Below are positions 25,682-47,195 of a stretch of 64,000 bases of DNA, one piece after another. The position numbers and the translations under genes were made by a program. Numbering within the stretch: position 1 is the stretch's first letter; the number at the start of each line of letters is the position of its first letter. This stretch comes from Pseudoxanthomonas gei (GTDB taxonomy: Bacteria; Pseudomonadota; Gammaproteobacteria; Xanthomonadales; Xanthomonadaceae). Below the pieces are notes generated by a model. It was not told the DNA's origin. It ran no database searches and saw only the letters and a program-made list of their open reading frames with translations. The stretch covers positions 186,001-250,000 of the forward strand of contig NZ_QOVG01000004.1 in NCBI RefSeq assembly GCF_010119615.1. The letters run 5' to 3'.

Positions 25682-26847
25682 CCGCCCTGGCCATCCCGCT
25701 GTTCTGGTCCTGCGTCTGCCTGGTGGCCTGGGCCTACATCGGCTATCCCCTGCTGACCCGCTGGCTGGCGAGGCACCGGGGCCAGGAGCCGCGCATCAGT
25801 GCAGCCCCGGAGACCACGCCGCCCGTGCTCACCGTGGTGGTCTGCGCCTTTGACGAGGAAACCCGGATTGGCGCACGCATCAGCGACATCCTCGCCCAGG
25901 ACTACCCTGGCGATTGCCTGCAGGTCCTGGTGGTCAGCGACGGCAGCCGCGACCGCACTGTCGACGTCGCCGCTGAAGTGGCCAGGGATGACCCTCGTGT
26001 GCGCGTGCTGGCCTTGCCCGGCAACGTGGGCAAGGCTGCCGCAGTGAATGCGGCCATGACGCGGACCCACACTGCACTGGTGGCCTTCACCGATGTACGC
26101 CAGCGTTACGCGCCCGGTGCGCTGCGGGCACTGGTCGCGCCGTTCGCCGACCCGCGGGTGGGCGCGGTGAGCGGTGAACTGATGATCCTGGACCCGCCGC
26201 CGGCCCCTTCCAGCAAGGCCTCGGCCGTGGAAGGCGGCATTTACTGGCGAATGGAGAAGCGCCTGCGCTCGGACGAGGCGCGGCTGCAATGGCTGCATGG
26301 GGTCAGTGGTTCGGTGTATGCCTTGCGCCGCGAACTCTTCAGGCCAATCCCACCCGGCACCATCCTCGATGACATGTGGGTGCCCTTGCAGGTGATCCTG
26401 GCCGGCCGATGGGTGTGGATGAGCCGCGATGCCATTGCCTACGACCAGGCCAGCGCCCACGCCAGTGAAGAATTCGCACGCAAGCTCAGGACGCTGGCCG
26501 GCAACTGGCAACTTCTCGCCCTGCTTCCCACACTGCTGGACCCGACGCGCAACCGGGTGTTCTTCGCCTGGTTCTCGCACAAGTTCCTGCGCCTGGTCGT
26601 GCCGTGGGCCATGCTGCTGGCCTTGCTGTGTTCGGCACTCGCGCCTGGCGCCTTCTACCGTCTTGCGTTGCTGGCGCAGCTGTCCGGCTACGCGGCCGCC
26701 AGCCTCGGCTTGCGCCTGCCGCAGCTGGCCAGGCGCATTCCCCTGCTGTCGGCGGCAGGCACCTTCGTGATGCTCAACCTGGCCTCGCTGCTGTCGCTGC
26801 CGGCCTCGCTGTCGGGCGACTCGTCCCGGCTGTGGAAGAAGCACTGA
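25678..26847 (+). CDS. Membrane glycosyltransferase family 2
   Basis: The product is 389 residues. One N-terminal TM (LFWSCVCLVAWAYIGYPLL) precedes a GT-A domain: VLTVVVCAFDEETRIGARIS, VVSDGSRDRT, LVAFTDVRQRY (DxD-like position reads TDV), GTILDDMW and QASAHASEEFARK (QxxRW position degenerate). Several hydrophobic helices follow at the C-terminus. Resembles processive or EPS-locus GT2 transferases with membrane domains. The start overlaps the upstream stop (ATGA). Confidence 0.88.
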   Translation: MTALAIPLFWSCVCLVAWAYIGYPLLTRWLARHRGQEPRISAAPETTPPVLTVVVCAFDEETRIGARISDILAQDYPGDCLQVLVVSDGSRDRTVDVAAEVARDDPRVRVLALPGNVGKAAAVNAAMTRTHTALVAFTDVRQRYAPGALRALVAPFADPRVGAVSGELMILDPPPAPSSKASAVEGGIYWRMEKRLRSDEARLQWLHGVSGSVYALRRELFRPIPPGTILDDMWVPLQVILAGRWVWMSRDAIAYDQASAHASEEFARKLRTLAGNWQLLALLPTLLDPTRNRVFFAWFSHKFLRLVVPWAMLLALLCSALAPGAFYRLALLAQLSGYAAASLGLRLPQLARRIPLLSAAGTFVMLNLASLLSLPASLSGDSSRLWKKH

Positions 26848-28100
26848 TGGCGCGCATCCTGTTCATCACCAGCCGCCTGCCCTTTCCTCCCAGGGAAGGA
26901 CACCAGCTGCGGTCGTGGCACCTGCTCAAGGCATTGGCCCAACGCCACGAGGTGACGCTGCTCAGCCTCATGCGCGGCGATGACGAGGCCGGCGGCATCA
27001 TGGAAATGCGCAGGCACCTGGCCGGCGTGGAAACCTTCCCCATCGCTACCGAGCATTCGCGGATTGCACTGGGATGGGCGCTGCTGCGCAGCGTGCTGGG
27101 CCATGCGCCCTATGTCACCACCAAATACGCCTCATCGGCGCTGCATTCACGGATCAGGCAACTGGCCCCGGGCATGGACGCCGTGCATTTCGACATGCTT
27201 CCCCTGATGCGCAATGCCGATGCGGTGCCGCCCGGCATTCCCGTCATCTACAACGCACACAACGTGGAACACGTACTGCTGTCGACGCGCGCGCGCATGG
27301 ACGGCAGCCGCTGGATCAGGTATTTCCTGCAAGGCCAGCTTCCGCGGTTGCTGGGGTTCGAACGTCGTGCCTGCCACCGCGCGGACCTGGTGCTGGCCTG
27401 CTCGGAGGTGGACGCCGAAGCACTGCGGCAAGTTGCACCGGATGCACGCGTGGCCGTGGTGCCCAATGGGGTCGACCTTGAAGCAAACCGGCCGCCCTCG
27501 GCCGCAACGCCTGCAACAAGGCCGGGGCAACTGGTGTTCGTCGGGCAGATGGGCTGGTTCCCCAACCGCGATGGCGTCGAGTGGTTCCTGGCCGAGGTGT
27601 TCCCGCGCATCCTTGCAGCAAGGCCGCAGACAGAATTCGTGCTGGTGGGCAAGGCGGAAGGTCTGCAGGTGCCCGCCGCAGTGGCCACGCAAGTCACCCT
27701 GGCCGGATTTGTTCCCGACCTGCGGCCCTTCGTGGAAGCCGCCAGCGCCTACGTGGTGCCCTTGCGAGCCGGCAGCGGCACCCGCCTCAAGGTGCTGGAG
27801 GCAATGGCCCTGGGCAAGCCGATCGTCACTACTTCCATCGGCAGCGAAGGCATCGCCCTGCGTGACGGGGAAAGCGCCTTGTATGCCGACGACGCCGACT
27901 CGTTCGCCGCTGCCAGCATCAGGCTGCTGGACTCGCCGTTGCTGGCGCAACGACTGGGTGCGGCGGCGCGTGCCTGCGCAGAACAGCATTACGGCTGGGA
28001 GGCCGTGGGTCAGCACCTGCTTGACTGCTACCAGCAGGTACTGCGCACGGAGCGCGGAACCACGCCTGCCGGCACGGTATCGATGGCCGTCGGTACATGA
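26847..28100 (+). CDS. Glycosyltransferase, XrtA/PEP-CTERM-locus type
   Basis: The product is 417 residues of GT-B type. The start ILFITSRLPFPPREGHQLRS and the segment IYNAHNVEHVLLS resemble the sugar transferases of PEP-CTERM/EpsH1 loci (TIGR03087 type). The C-terminal domain has LVFVGQMGWFPNRDGVEWF, LVGKAEGLQ and RAGSGTRLKVLEAMALGKPI (E-x7 spacing reads LEAMALG). It is the last gene of the plus-strand operon; its start overlaps the GT2 stop (TGATG). The converging YdcF-like gene ends 85 bp downstream. Confidence 0.88.
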   Translation: MARILFITSRLPFPPREGHQLRSWHLLKALAQRHEVTLLSLMRGDDEAGGIMEMRRHLAGVETFPIATEHSRIALGWALLRSVLGHAPYVTTKYASSALHSRIRQLAPGMDAVHFDMLPLMRNADAVPPGIPVIYNAHNVEHVLLSTRARMDGSRWIRYFLQGQLPRLLGFERRACHRADLVLACSEVDAEALRQVAPDARVAVVPNGVDLEANRPPSAATPATRPGQLVFVGQMGWFPNRDGVEWFLAEVFPRILAARPQTEFVLVGKAEGLQVPAAVATQVTLAGFVPDLRPFVEAASAYVVPLRAGSGTRLKVLEAMALGKPIVTTSIGSEGIALRDGESALYADDADSFAAASIRLLDSPLLAQRLGAAARACAEQHYGWEAVGQHLLDCYQQVLRTERGTTPAGTVSMAVGT

Positions 28101-28185
28101 GACCGGCGGAACATCGGACTGGAAGGCGACATGCACCATCGCCGCCTGGAAAACAGGACGGAACAAGCGGCCAGGATCGTGTTTC

Positions 28186-28971
28186 CTACCGCCGGCCGCG
28201 GCGCCACTCGAGGAAGTGGTAGTAGACGATGCCTACCATTTCATACAGCGCCGCCTCGGCTTTTTCCAGCGCCGAGGACTGGGGCAGGAAATAGGCCGGG
28301 TTGCCGTAAGTGGCGATATCGCTATCGCGCAGGTCTACGCAGGTGTCGATGCCGGCGGCCCGGAAAGCCTGCAGCGCCCGCGCGCGATGTGGCGGCGAAG
28401 TCACCAGGCGCACTTTCTGTCCGGCGAATACGGGTGCAAGCCTGACGGCACTCTCCCAGGTGGTGGTCGACTCGGTTTCTATGCGCACGGCGGACGCGGG
28501 AACCTGCCACTCGGTCACTACCCTGGCCTGCATCTCGCTCTCCTTGAAGCGGAACGGCCCGCCGCCGGATATCCAGAATTGGCCCTTGCCCGTCCTGTGC
28601 CAGAGATTGGTCGCCGCGCGCGTACGGGTCCAGGTCTCAAGGGTGAACGAGGTGTAGTCATCGGCCGCCGTCGGCTCGAATTCAAAGCCACCGGACAGCA
28701 CCACGACCGGACCGGTGTCGCGCGCGGTGCAACCGTCCGATTCGCTCACCAGCGACTCAAGCGTGTACTCCAGCAGGTTGGCGCCCACCGGCATGCACAG
28801 CACCAGGAAAATCAATCCCAGCGCTATCCCGACGCCACGGCAAGCGCGCGAAAGCCTGCGCCACCCCAGCAGCAGTACCAACCCGCACAACAGGCCCCAG
28901 GTCAGCGGCGAAAACAGGTAGTAAGGCATGTAGCGCAAGTCCCCATTGTCCAGGCTGATGACAGAAAACAT
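28186..28971 (-). CDS. YdcF/ElyC-family (DUF218) membrane protein
   Basis: The product is 261 residues: two N-terminal hydrophobic helices (LTWGLLCGLVLLLGW and VGIALGLIFLVLCMPVGANL), then a DUF218 domain with VVVLSGGFEFEP, WISGGGPFRFKESE, IETESTTTWESAVRL and VRLVTSPPHRARAL. The fold is known from SanA, YdcF and ElyC; ElyC affects undecaprenyl-phosphate-dependent envelope assembly. AGGG 7 bases before the ATG at 28971 supports that start, but the internal ATG at 28929 (MPYYLFSPLTWG) matches the family start better. The 175-bp gap upstream to the flippase gene holds no gene. Confidence 0.85.
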   Translation of the reverse strand: MFSVISLDNGDLRYMPYYLFSPLTWGLLCGLVLLLGWRRLSRACRGVGIALGLIFLVLCMPVGANLLEYTLESLVSESDGCTARDTGPVVVLSGGFEFEPTAADDYTSFTLETWTRTRAATNLWHRTGKGQFWISGGGPFRFKESEMQARVVTEWQVPASAVRIETESTTTWESAVRLAPVFAGQKVRLVTSPPHRARALQAFRAAGIDTCVDLRDSDIATYGNPAYFLPQSSALEKAEAALYEMVGIVYYHFLEWRRGRR

Positions 28972-29146
28972 GCGGCGGCCCTGACCGCTGCCCGTGCCTG
29001 CATGAGCCCGGGTACGGACATGGTCATCTCAACCTCAGGCTGCACGCTGCGACGGTGGCATTCCAGGCAAGCCGACCGCATCCAGGTGTCAGGGCCCGCT
29101 CTGCGCACTTCTTCCGCCCCACGACTCTCCTTCGGCATTATCCACG

Positions 29147-30642
29147 TCAGGTCGCCTGCATCCTGGACGCCACCCTGCCGCGCCAGGACACCAGCAGGTC
29201 GCGCAGCATGGCGCGCACCCTGGCATCCAGCAGCAACACTGCGATCGCGTAGACCGCACCCACCGTGCTGCCTCCGACCAGCAGCCGCGGCCAGCCCGGG
29301 GACAGCGCGAACAGATTGAATGCAGGAATGGCGATGATGGCCGCCACGCCCAGAAGGCCGGCGGTCGCCACCACGCGCAATTCCGGCAGTTTCAAAAGCT
29401 CGCGTGGCACCCAGACGCAGGTGGCAATCGCATAGGCACCCGAACTGACCGCCGTCGCATAGACCGCGCCCATCACCCCATAGGTGGGAATCCACAGGAT
29501 GTTCAAGGCCGCATTGATGGCCAGGCTGGAGGAGGTCAGTGCCAGCACCTTCAGCGTGCGTTTTTCCAGCAGCAATCCGTAGCCAGCCACCATCAGGATG
29601 GGTTGCAAAGCATAGATCGCGCCCACCGCGGCAAACACCGGGCCCGAGGCCGACTTGGCATGCCCGCTGAGCGCAATGACCGCATCGGTGCCGAAACACC
29701 ACAACAGGGTGGCGACGCCGAACAGGGCGTAGGTCATGGGCACCAGCACCCGCACCTTCAGCGCCCGCACCGCCGCCGCGCCCTCGGTAGCGTAGAGCCG
29801 GTTGGCCATGGGCATGAAGGCTTCGAACATGGTGATGTTGGTGAAGAAATTGACCTGCATGGCCAGTGACGCACCGATGCTGTAGATGCCGACGGCCTCG
29901 AAGCTGCCGATGATGCCCTTGATCATGATCCGGTCCAGCAACACGAAGGCCACCGCTATCATTTCGTTTGCCACCAGCGGCAGCCCGTAGATCAGGCCTT
30001 CCTTGATCGACGACTTCTCGAAGGAAGCGCGCGAAACACCCAGGTTCCTGCGCACCCAGTAAAGATAGAACAGGATCACCAGCATGGCGGCCAGCAACTT
30101 GCCGCCATAGGCCGCCACGGCAGTGTGCTGCAGCCACACCACGGCGCCGACCATCGTCAACACTTCCAGCCACCGCCAGCCGATGCGCGACCACATCACC
30201 AGGTGCGAATTCTCGGTGATGCGCAGCACGGTTTCAGTCAGGCTGGAGAACACGAGCAGCGGCGCGGACACCATGGCCAGCCAGAACATCCAGGATTGCC
30301 GCAGGCCGGTGGCGGCATCGGTGAATATCAGGCCCACGCACAGCAGCGCCCACACGCTGATCGACACGGCCAGCGGGAAGAAATACAGATTGGTGGAGAA
30401 GGCACGAAGGCGCCCGGCATCACCGCCGTGCGGATAGAAACGCATGATGGCGTGCTGCGCTCCCAGCTTGCCGAACGCCACCGCCATCAACACCCACGAA
30501 TCGTAGTAATTCAGGATGCCGTACTGGGTGTTGTCGAGCAGCCGCGTCAGGATCGGGAAAGACACCAGCCCGGCCAGGATCACCAGCAGGTTGCCCGTCG
30601 AATAGCGCAGGTAATGCCTGGCAAACCCGGGTTTCTTGGCGG

Positions 30643-30646
<4 letters not shown>
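29147..30646 (-). CDS. Polysaccharide flippase (Wzx/MATE-like)
   Basis: The product is 499 residues with 12-14 hydrophobic segments, of the polysaccharide biosynthesis/MVF family. The N-terminus LRYSTGNLLVILAGLVSFPI and FPILTRLLDNTQYGILNYYD are typical of Wzx flippases. It should translocate an undecaprenyl-linked oligosaccharide across the inner membrane. Its ATG overlaps the NRPS stop (ATGA), so it is translationally coupled to the NRPS rather than to the EPS glycosyltransferase operon on the other strand. This coupling is the clearest physical link between the peptide line and polysaccharide export. Confidence 0.9.
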
Positions 30647-36570
<5,924 letters not shown>

Positions 36571-36572
36571 CG

Positions 36573-43846
<7,274 letters not shown>

Positions 43847-43850
<4 letters not shown>

Positions 43851-44257
43851 GACTCAACCAGGGTGGGACGCGCGCGGCGGCACTGCTCGCGGTTGCCGGT
43901 GACCGCGGTGGCCATGCGACCGCAGCCGAGCATCGCCGCGATGCCGGCGTGCCTCATGGCGTCCAGCAGCGGCTTCTGCCAGACCGGCGGCGGGGTGATG
44001 CCCGCATCGCGCGTCGTCCAATGCGCAGCGTGCGGGAGTGGCTTGCGGCGAGTGGCGCCGCGGGTAAGGGTCGTGCCCTCGCCTTCCAGCAGCTCGCCCA
44101 CGCGCACCAGTGCGGCAGTCTGCAGCAGCGGAGGGTCGGTCAGGCGATGCCGGACCGGCTGGACGCGCCAAGGGTCGAACGAGGCCTCGTTGATCTCGAT
44201 CAATTGCGTGGTGCCTTCGCCCGTCCTTGACTGGTCCGCTCCAAGGTTCACAAGCAT
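43847..44257 (-). CDS. Small unknown protein coupled to the NRPS-PKS
   Basis: I do not recognise the family with confidence. From 44257 the protein is 136 residues and soluble; the stretch FDPWRVQPVRHRLTDPPLLQ is vaguely like the N-terminus of cupin/JmjC-like proteins, but no metal-binding motif is seen. I chose 44257 because GGGAG lies 7 bases upstream. In-frame ATG codons at 44335 and 44461 would extend it to 162 or 204 residues, but the extension runs through a repeated non-coding-looking element (44336-44390). The stop overlaps the NRPS-PKS start (ATGA), so it is translated with it. It could be a helper or a remnant. Confidence 0.55.
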
Positions 44258-44335
44258 CCCGGATCTCCCGAATTCGGGCAGCTGGCTGGCCCTCGCATCG
44301 GTCTCGTCCAGAGCTTCCGTTCGGGCTTCTGTCAT

Positions 44336-44390
44336 CTGCCCCTGGTTTCGCACCTTTTCAATCCGCCCCTGGTTTTGCACTTTTCTAATC
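44336..44390. repeat. Duplicated 27-28-bp element upstream of the NRPS operon
   Basis: Two adjacent copies (44336-44363 and 44364-44390), each containing GCCCCTGGTTT and CTTTTC and ending AATC, with a partial third copy to about 44396. Local base composition is more AT-rich than the surroundings. Similar GGGG-C-AGA type repeats occur around REP-associated transposase remnants in proteobacteria, but no transposase gene is present. The remaining part of 44258-44565 shows no other confident feature; it should contain a leader or promoter for the downstream operon. Confidence 0.6.
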
Positions 44391-44565
44391 CCCTGTTCCT
44401 GTCGATCCGAAAATGCCTTCCGTTCAACCAAGGAACGTATCGCCGCACGCGTTTCGGCCACGGCTCGACCACCAATACAGCGGCTGTAGGGAAGGCGAAA
44501 ATCCCGAGCCGCGCGCGTCCACGTTGTGAAGAATCAGCGCACGCGGAATACCGCTGCACCCACTT

Positions 44566-45441
44566 TCAATCGGCTGCCGCGCCCCGGTCCCATTCCGTCG
44601 GAAACTCGCGCTCCATCCAGGCCGTGACCAGCGCTTGCAACCGCGCACGGTCGCGCTGCAGGTAGAACGTGTGGTCGCAATCGCGCCAGTACGCAAGAGA
44701 GGTCTGCGTCGAGCGCGCGGCCCTGCCCAGGCAGGCGACGAGCTGTCCGGCATGGTTGAAATAGCGATACGCGCCACCGGTGAACACGAACAGGAAACGC
44801 ACGTCGCGGGCAACCATGGCTTGCATCGTAGCCACCGCCTGCTGGCGCGACGGCCAGTCGCGGAAGTTCTCCATGCCAGGGCTGCCATCGCTGCGGCTAC
44901 GCCACCAGTTCGCCCACTTCACCGGACTGAATACCCGCGGAGCCAGGTGGCGCCACCAGTAGCCTGCCGTGCGATAGGCAAGGCCATCCAGCAGCAGCAG
45001 GCCGTGGATGCGCGGTTCGATGGAGGCCAGATGGAACGCATCATCCGCCGCCGAGCAGATGCCCCCGACCACGAAGCGGGTCGCCCCGGTGCGCGCCGTC
45101 ACCAGCGCCATGGCTGAGGTGATTTCCAGGTGCCTGCGCTCCGCTGACACATGCGCGGATACCGGACTGTCGCCCAGGCCGGACTGGTCGTAACGGAAGA
45201 CCGGATACCCTGCCCCTGCCACCGCTCGCGCCAGCTCTACGCTGCCCCTATGCGGCCCGATGCGATGGACCATTCCGGCATTGAGCAGGATCACCGCTAC
45301 ATCAGGGTGCGCAGGTCCGGCAGCGGCGTGAAGGATTCCCACCAGGCCTGCGCCGAACAGGTGAGCAGTCTCGCGTGGATCGACCGCCTGGTCGGATTCC
45401 AGTGGCCTTGGCAACTCGAATTGCGAGGGCTGCGCGCTCAT
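44566..45441 (-). CDS. Exosortase-A-locus-type hydrolase 1 (alpha/beta-hydrolase)
   Basis: The product is 291 residues, alpha/beta-hydrolase fold. VILLNAGMVHRIGPHRGSVE and FRYDQSGLGDSP match the hydrolase-1 family of exosortase-A/PEP-CTERM loci (TIGR03100 type). The nucleophile elbow reads VVGGICSAADDA, with Cys where most relatives of the fold have Ser. A late His (DCDHTFYLQ) fits the catalytic base. The start at 45441 overlaps the hydrolase-2 stop (ATGA). Its substrate is unknown; acyl or peptidyl thioester release is a possible role next to carrier proteins. Confidence 0.8.
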   Translation of the reverse strand: MSAQPSQFELPRPLESDQAVDPRETAHLFGAGLVGILHAAAGPAHPDVAVILLNAGMVHRIGPHRGSVELARAVAGAGYPVFRYDQSGLGDSPVSAHVSAERRHLEITSAMALVTARTGATRFVVGGICSAADDAFHLASIEPRIHGLLLLDGLAYRTAGYWWRHLAPRVFSPVKWANWWRSRSDGSPGMENFRDWPSRQQAVATMQAMVARDVRFLFVFTGGAYRYFNHAGQLVACLGRAARSTQTSLAYWRDCDHTFYLQRDRARLQALVTAWMEREFPTEWDRGAAAD

Positions 45442-46262
45442 GCCATTTCCGCCAGATGAGACGCCAGCCGGTTGACGGCACGCCGCGGAAAAATCTGGGT
45501 CTCGAAATGGTCGGGGTTGTCCCAATCGGGTTCATCGCCTGCGTCAAGCTGGAGGTACTCCACGGTGACGCCGGCAGCACGTTGCCTGTGCACGAACTCC
45601 TCGGTGGATGCCGTGGCGCGCCACTGCACCAGCATTATCCTGCTGCCCGCTGGCAGGGTGACCTGATCGCATTTCCATGCCTGCAGGGCCTGCAGCAATC
45701 CCGCATCGAGCACGAACCCCAGCAGCTCGTTGTCCCCTGCCGGAAGTGGAGGCTTGGGAAACCGGCCCGTGACATGGAGTTGCCGGCGGTGCTGCTCGCG
45801 CCAGGCCGAGACCAGCGATTCTCCGTCAAGGGCCGGCGCCCACAGCACCAGGTCTACCGGCGTACTGCTGGCGCCGGCATGCAACAGCAGGGGCAAGGCC
45901 GCGCTGCGCAAGCCCAACAGACGGGTGCCCGGCAAGCGCGGGCCCGACAGACGCACGGACAGCCCGGCATCCACGGGCGGCAGACATTCGCGGGCCGCCT
46001 GGATGTCCGATGCCAGGCCAGGCAGGCTCATCGCGAGGCTGCCGCCGCGCGAATCACCGCTTCCGTACCAGTCGAAACGCAGCGCGTCCAGTCCCTGCGC
46101 CGCCATCGCCTGGGCCAGGGACCACAGGGCGCGCTGGCAGCGGATCCCTTCCTGCAACAACGGGGCGCACACCAGTACGGCGCCTTTCGATGTTGTCCCG
46201 GCGGGGTGCCGCAGCCCAAACAACACGCGTGGCTGATCACCAAAATAGAATGGCTCCGGCAT
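45438..46262 (-). CDS. Exosortase-A-locus-type hydrolase 2
   Basis: The product is 274 residues. VLVCAPLLQEGIRCQRALWS and LRFDWYGSGDSRGGS resemble the hydrolase-2 family (TIGR03101 type) of exosortase-A loci. The usual Ser nucleophile elbow is not evident: the corresponding region reads RLLGLRSAALPLLLHA (G-L-R-S-A), so catalytic competence is uncertain. I start at MPEPFYFGDQ (46262), which has AGG spacing upstream and removes a non-conserved leader. It is directly followed by hydrolase 1 and preceded, 90 bp upstream, by the carrier-protein fusion gene: the same gene order as in exosortase-A loci. Confidence 0.75.
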   Translation of the reverse strand: MPEPFYFGDQPRVLFGLRHPAGTTSKGAVLVCAPLLQEGIRCQRALWSLAQAMAAQGLDALRFDWYGSGDSRGGSLAMSLPGLASDIQAARECLPPVDAGLSVRLSGPRLPGTRLLGLRSAALPLLLHAGASSTPVDLVLWAPALDGESLVSAWREQHRRQLHVTGRFPKPPLPAGDNELLGFVLDAGLLQALQAWKCDQVTLPAGSRIMLVQWRATASTEEFVHRQRAAGVTVEYLQLDAGDEPDWDNPDHFETQIFPRRAVNRLASHLAEMA

Positions 46263-46352
46263 CTGCCTACCTGCCTGCCGGATGCCAATGGATCGCGATG
46301 ACGATTGCAATTCGCTTTTTCATCTTGCGGGCCTGCCCTAACCCTGCAATTC

Positions 46353-46982
46353 CTAACCCTGCAGCATGCCCTTGAACTTCCCCAGCAGGCGCGAGCGCAG
46401 GCCCGGGCCAGTCGCACTTCCACTCTCGACAACTGGAAGTGTCGCGGCGATCTGGGCGAGTGATTGCGTAGCCAGGGTCATGAGCTGGATCCGCACGCCG
46501 GTGTCACGATGTACCCGGTTCGCCATCTGCACGGCGAGCATGGAATGACCGCCGAGATCGAAGAAATTGTCGCTGGCCAGGACCGGGCAATGCAGCAGCT
46601 CTGCCCAGAGGTCGGCCAGGTAGCGCGCGCGTTCGGAAGGTTGCCCCGCCCCTCCCGCCGAAGAGGCCTGGGTCGCAGTAGCAACGGCCTGGGGGTCGGG
46701 CAATGCGGCGTGATCCACCTGTCCATCCGGACCCAGGGGCATGCAATCCAGGACCATGAAATAGCGCGGCATCTTGTAGGCCGGCAGGCGACCCTTCAGG
46801 AAATCGCGAAGCTGCTCATCGTCCAGGGCGGCGCCGGCAGTCGGCACCGCATAAGCGACAAGCCGATCACCCTGTTCCACCACGGAGGCATCTTGCACGC
46901 GCGGATGTCCTGCCAGGCACACTTCGATTTCTTCCAGCATGACGGCACGTCTATCTGTGCGCATACTTTCGCTGCCCCCCAT
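46353..46982 (-). CDS. Adenylation C-terminal subdomain fused to carrier protein
   Basis: The product is 209 residues. Residues about 15-95 match only the small C-terminal subdomain of adenylating enzymes (EIEVCLAGHPRVQDA, VAYAVP, LPAYKMPRYFMVLDCMPLGP). The normally essential NGK-D lysine is replaced: DGQVDHAAL. The large substrate-binding A core is missing altogether. A carrier domain follows (about 125-190) with FFDLGGHSML, so it can be phosphopantetheinylated. GGAAGG stands 8 bases before the ATG. The reading frame stays open far upstream, but that part is antisense to the GMC gene. It may be a remnant of a ligase fused to an ACP, or a trans-acting carrier. Confidence 0.82.
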   Translation of the reverse strand: MGGSESMRTDRRAVMLEEIEVCLAGHPRVQDASVVEQGDRLVAYAVPTAGAALDDEQLRDFLKGRLPAYKMPRYFMVLDCMPLGPDGQVDHAALPDPQAVATATQASSAGGAGQPSERARYLADLWAELLHCPVLASDNFFDLGGHSMLAVQMANRVHRDTGVRIQLMTLATQSLAQIAATLPVVESGSATGPGLRSRLLGKFKGMLQG

Positions 46983-47195
46983 GTTTGCTTCCTTCCGTAA
47001 ACATCCTCTGCCGGTTACCAACGTCAGTCGTGGGCCATTCCGGTCATGGCAGGGAGGGTCATGCCGGGGGCCCAACGCCGCGGGCCTGCCAGGTCCCCTC
47101 CTGAACGATGTCCCGAGCCCGCCGCATTTGTCGTTGTTGTGAATTGGAGCCCCTCGAGGGGCAGGCCCAAGCAACGGACTACTGGAGCGAGCGCG
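46983..47195. other. Divergent intergenic region with no gene
   Basis: These 213 bp separate the carrier-fusion gene (minus) from the GMC oxidoreductase (plus). Both promoters should be here. I see no clear operator, riboswitch or small gene. Confidence 0.6.

Noticed and set aside
28101..29146. A missed exosortase gene near the flippase
   Set aside because: The only protein with TMs here is the YdcF/DUF218 family; no exosortase Cys/Arg/His pattern in an 8-TM protein was seen.
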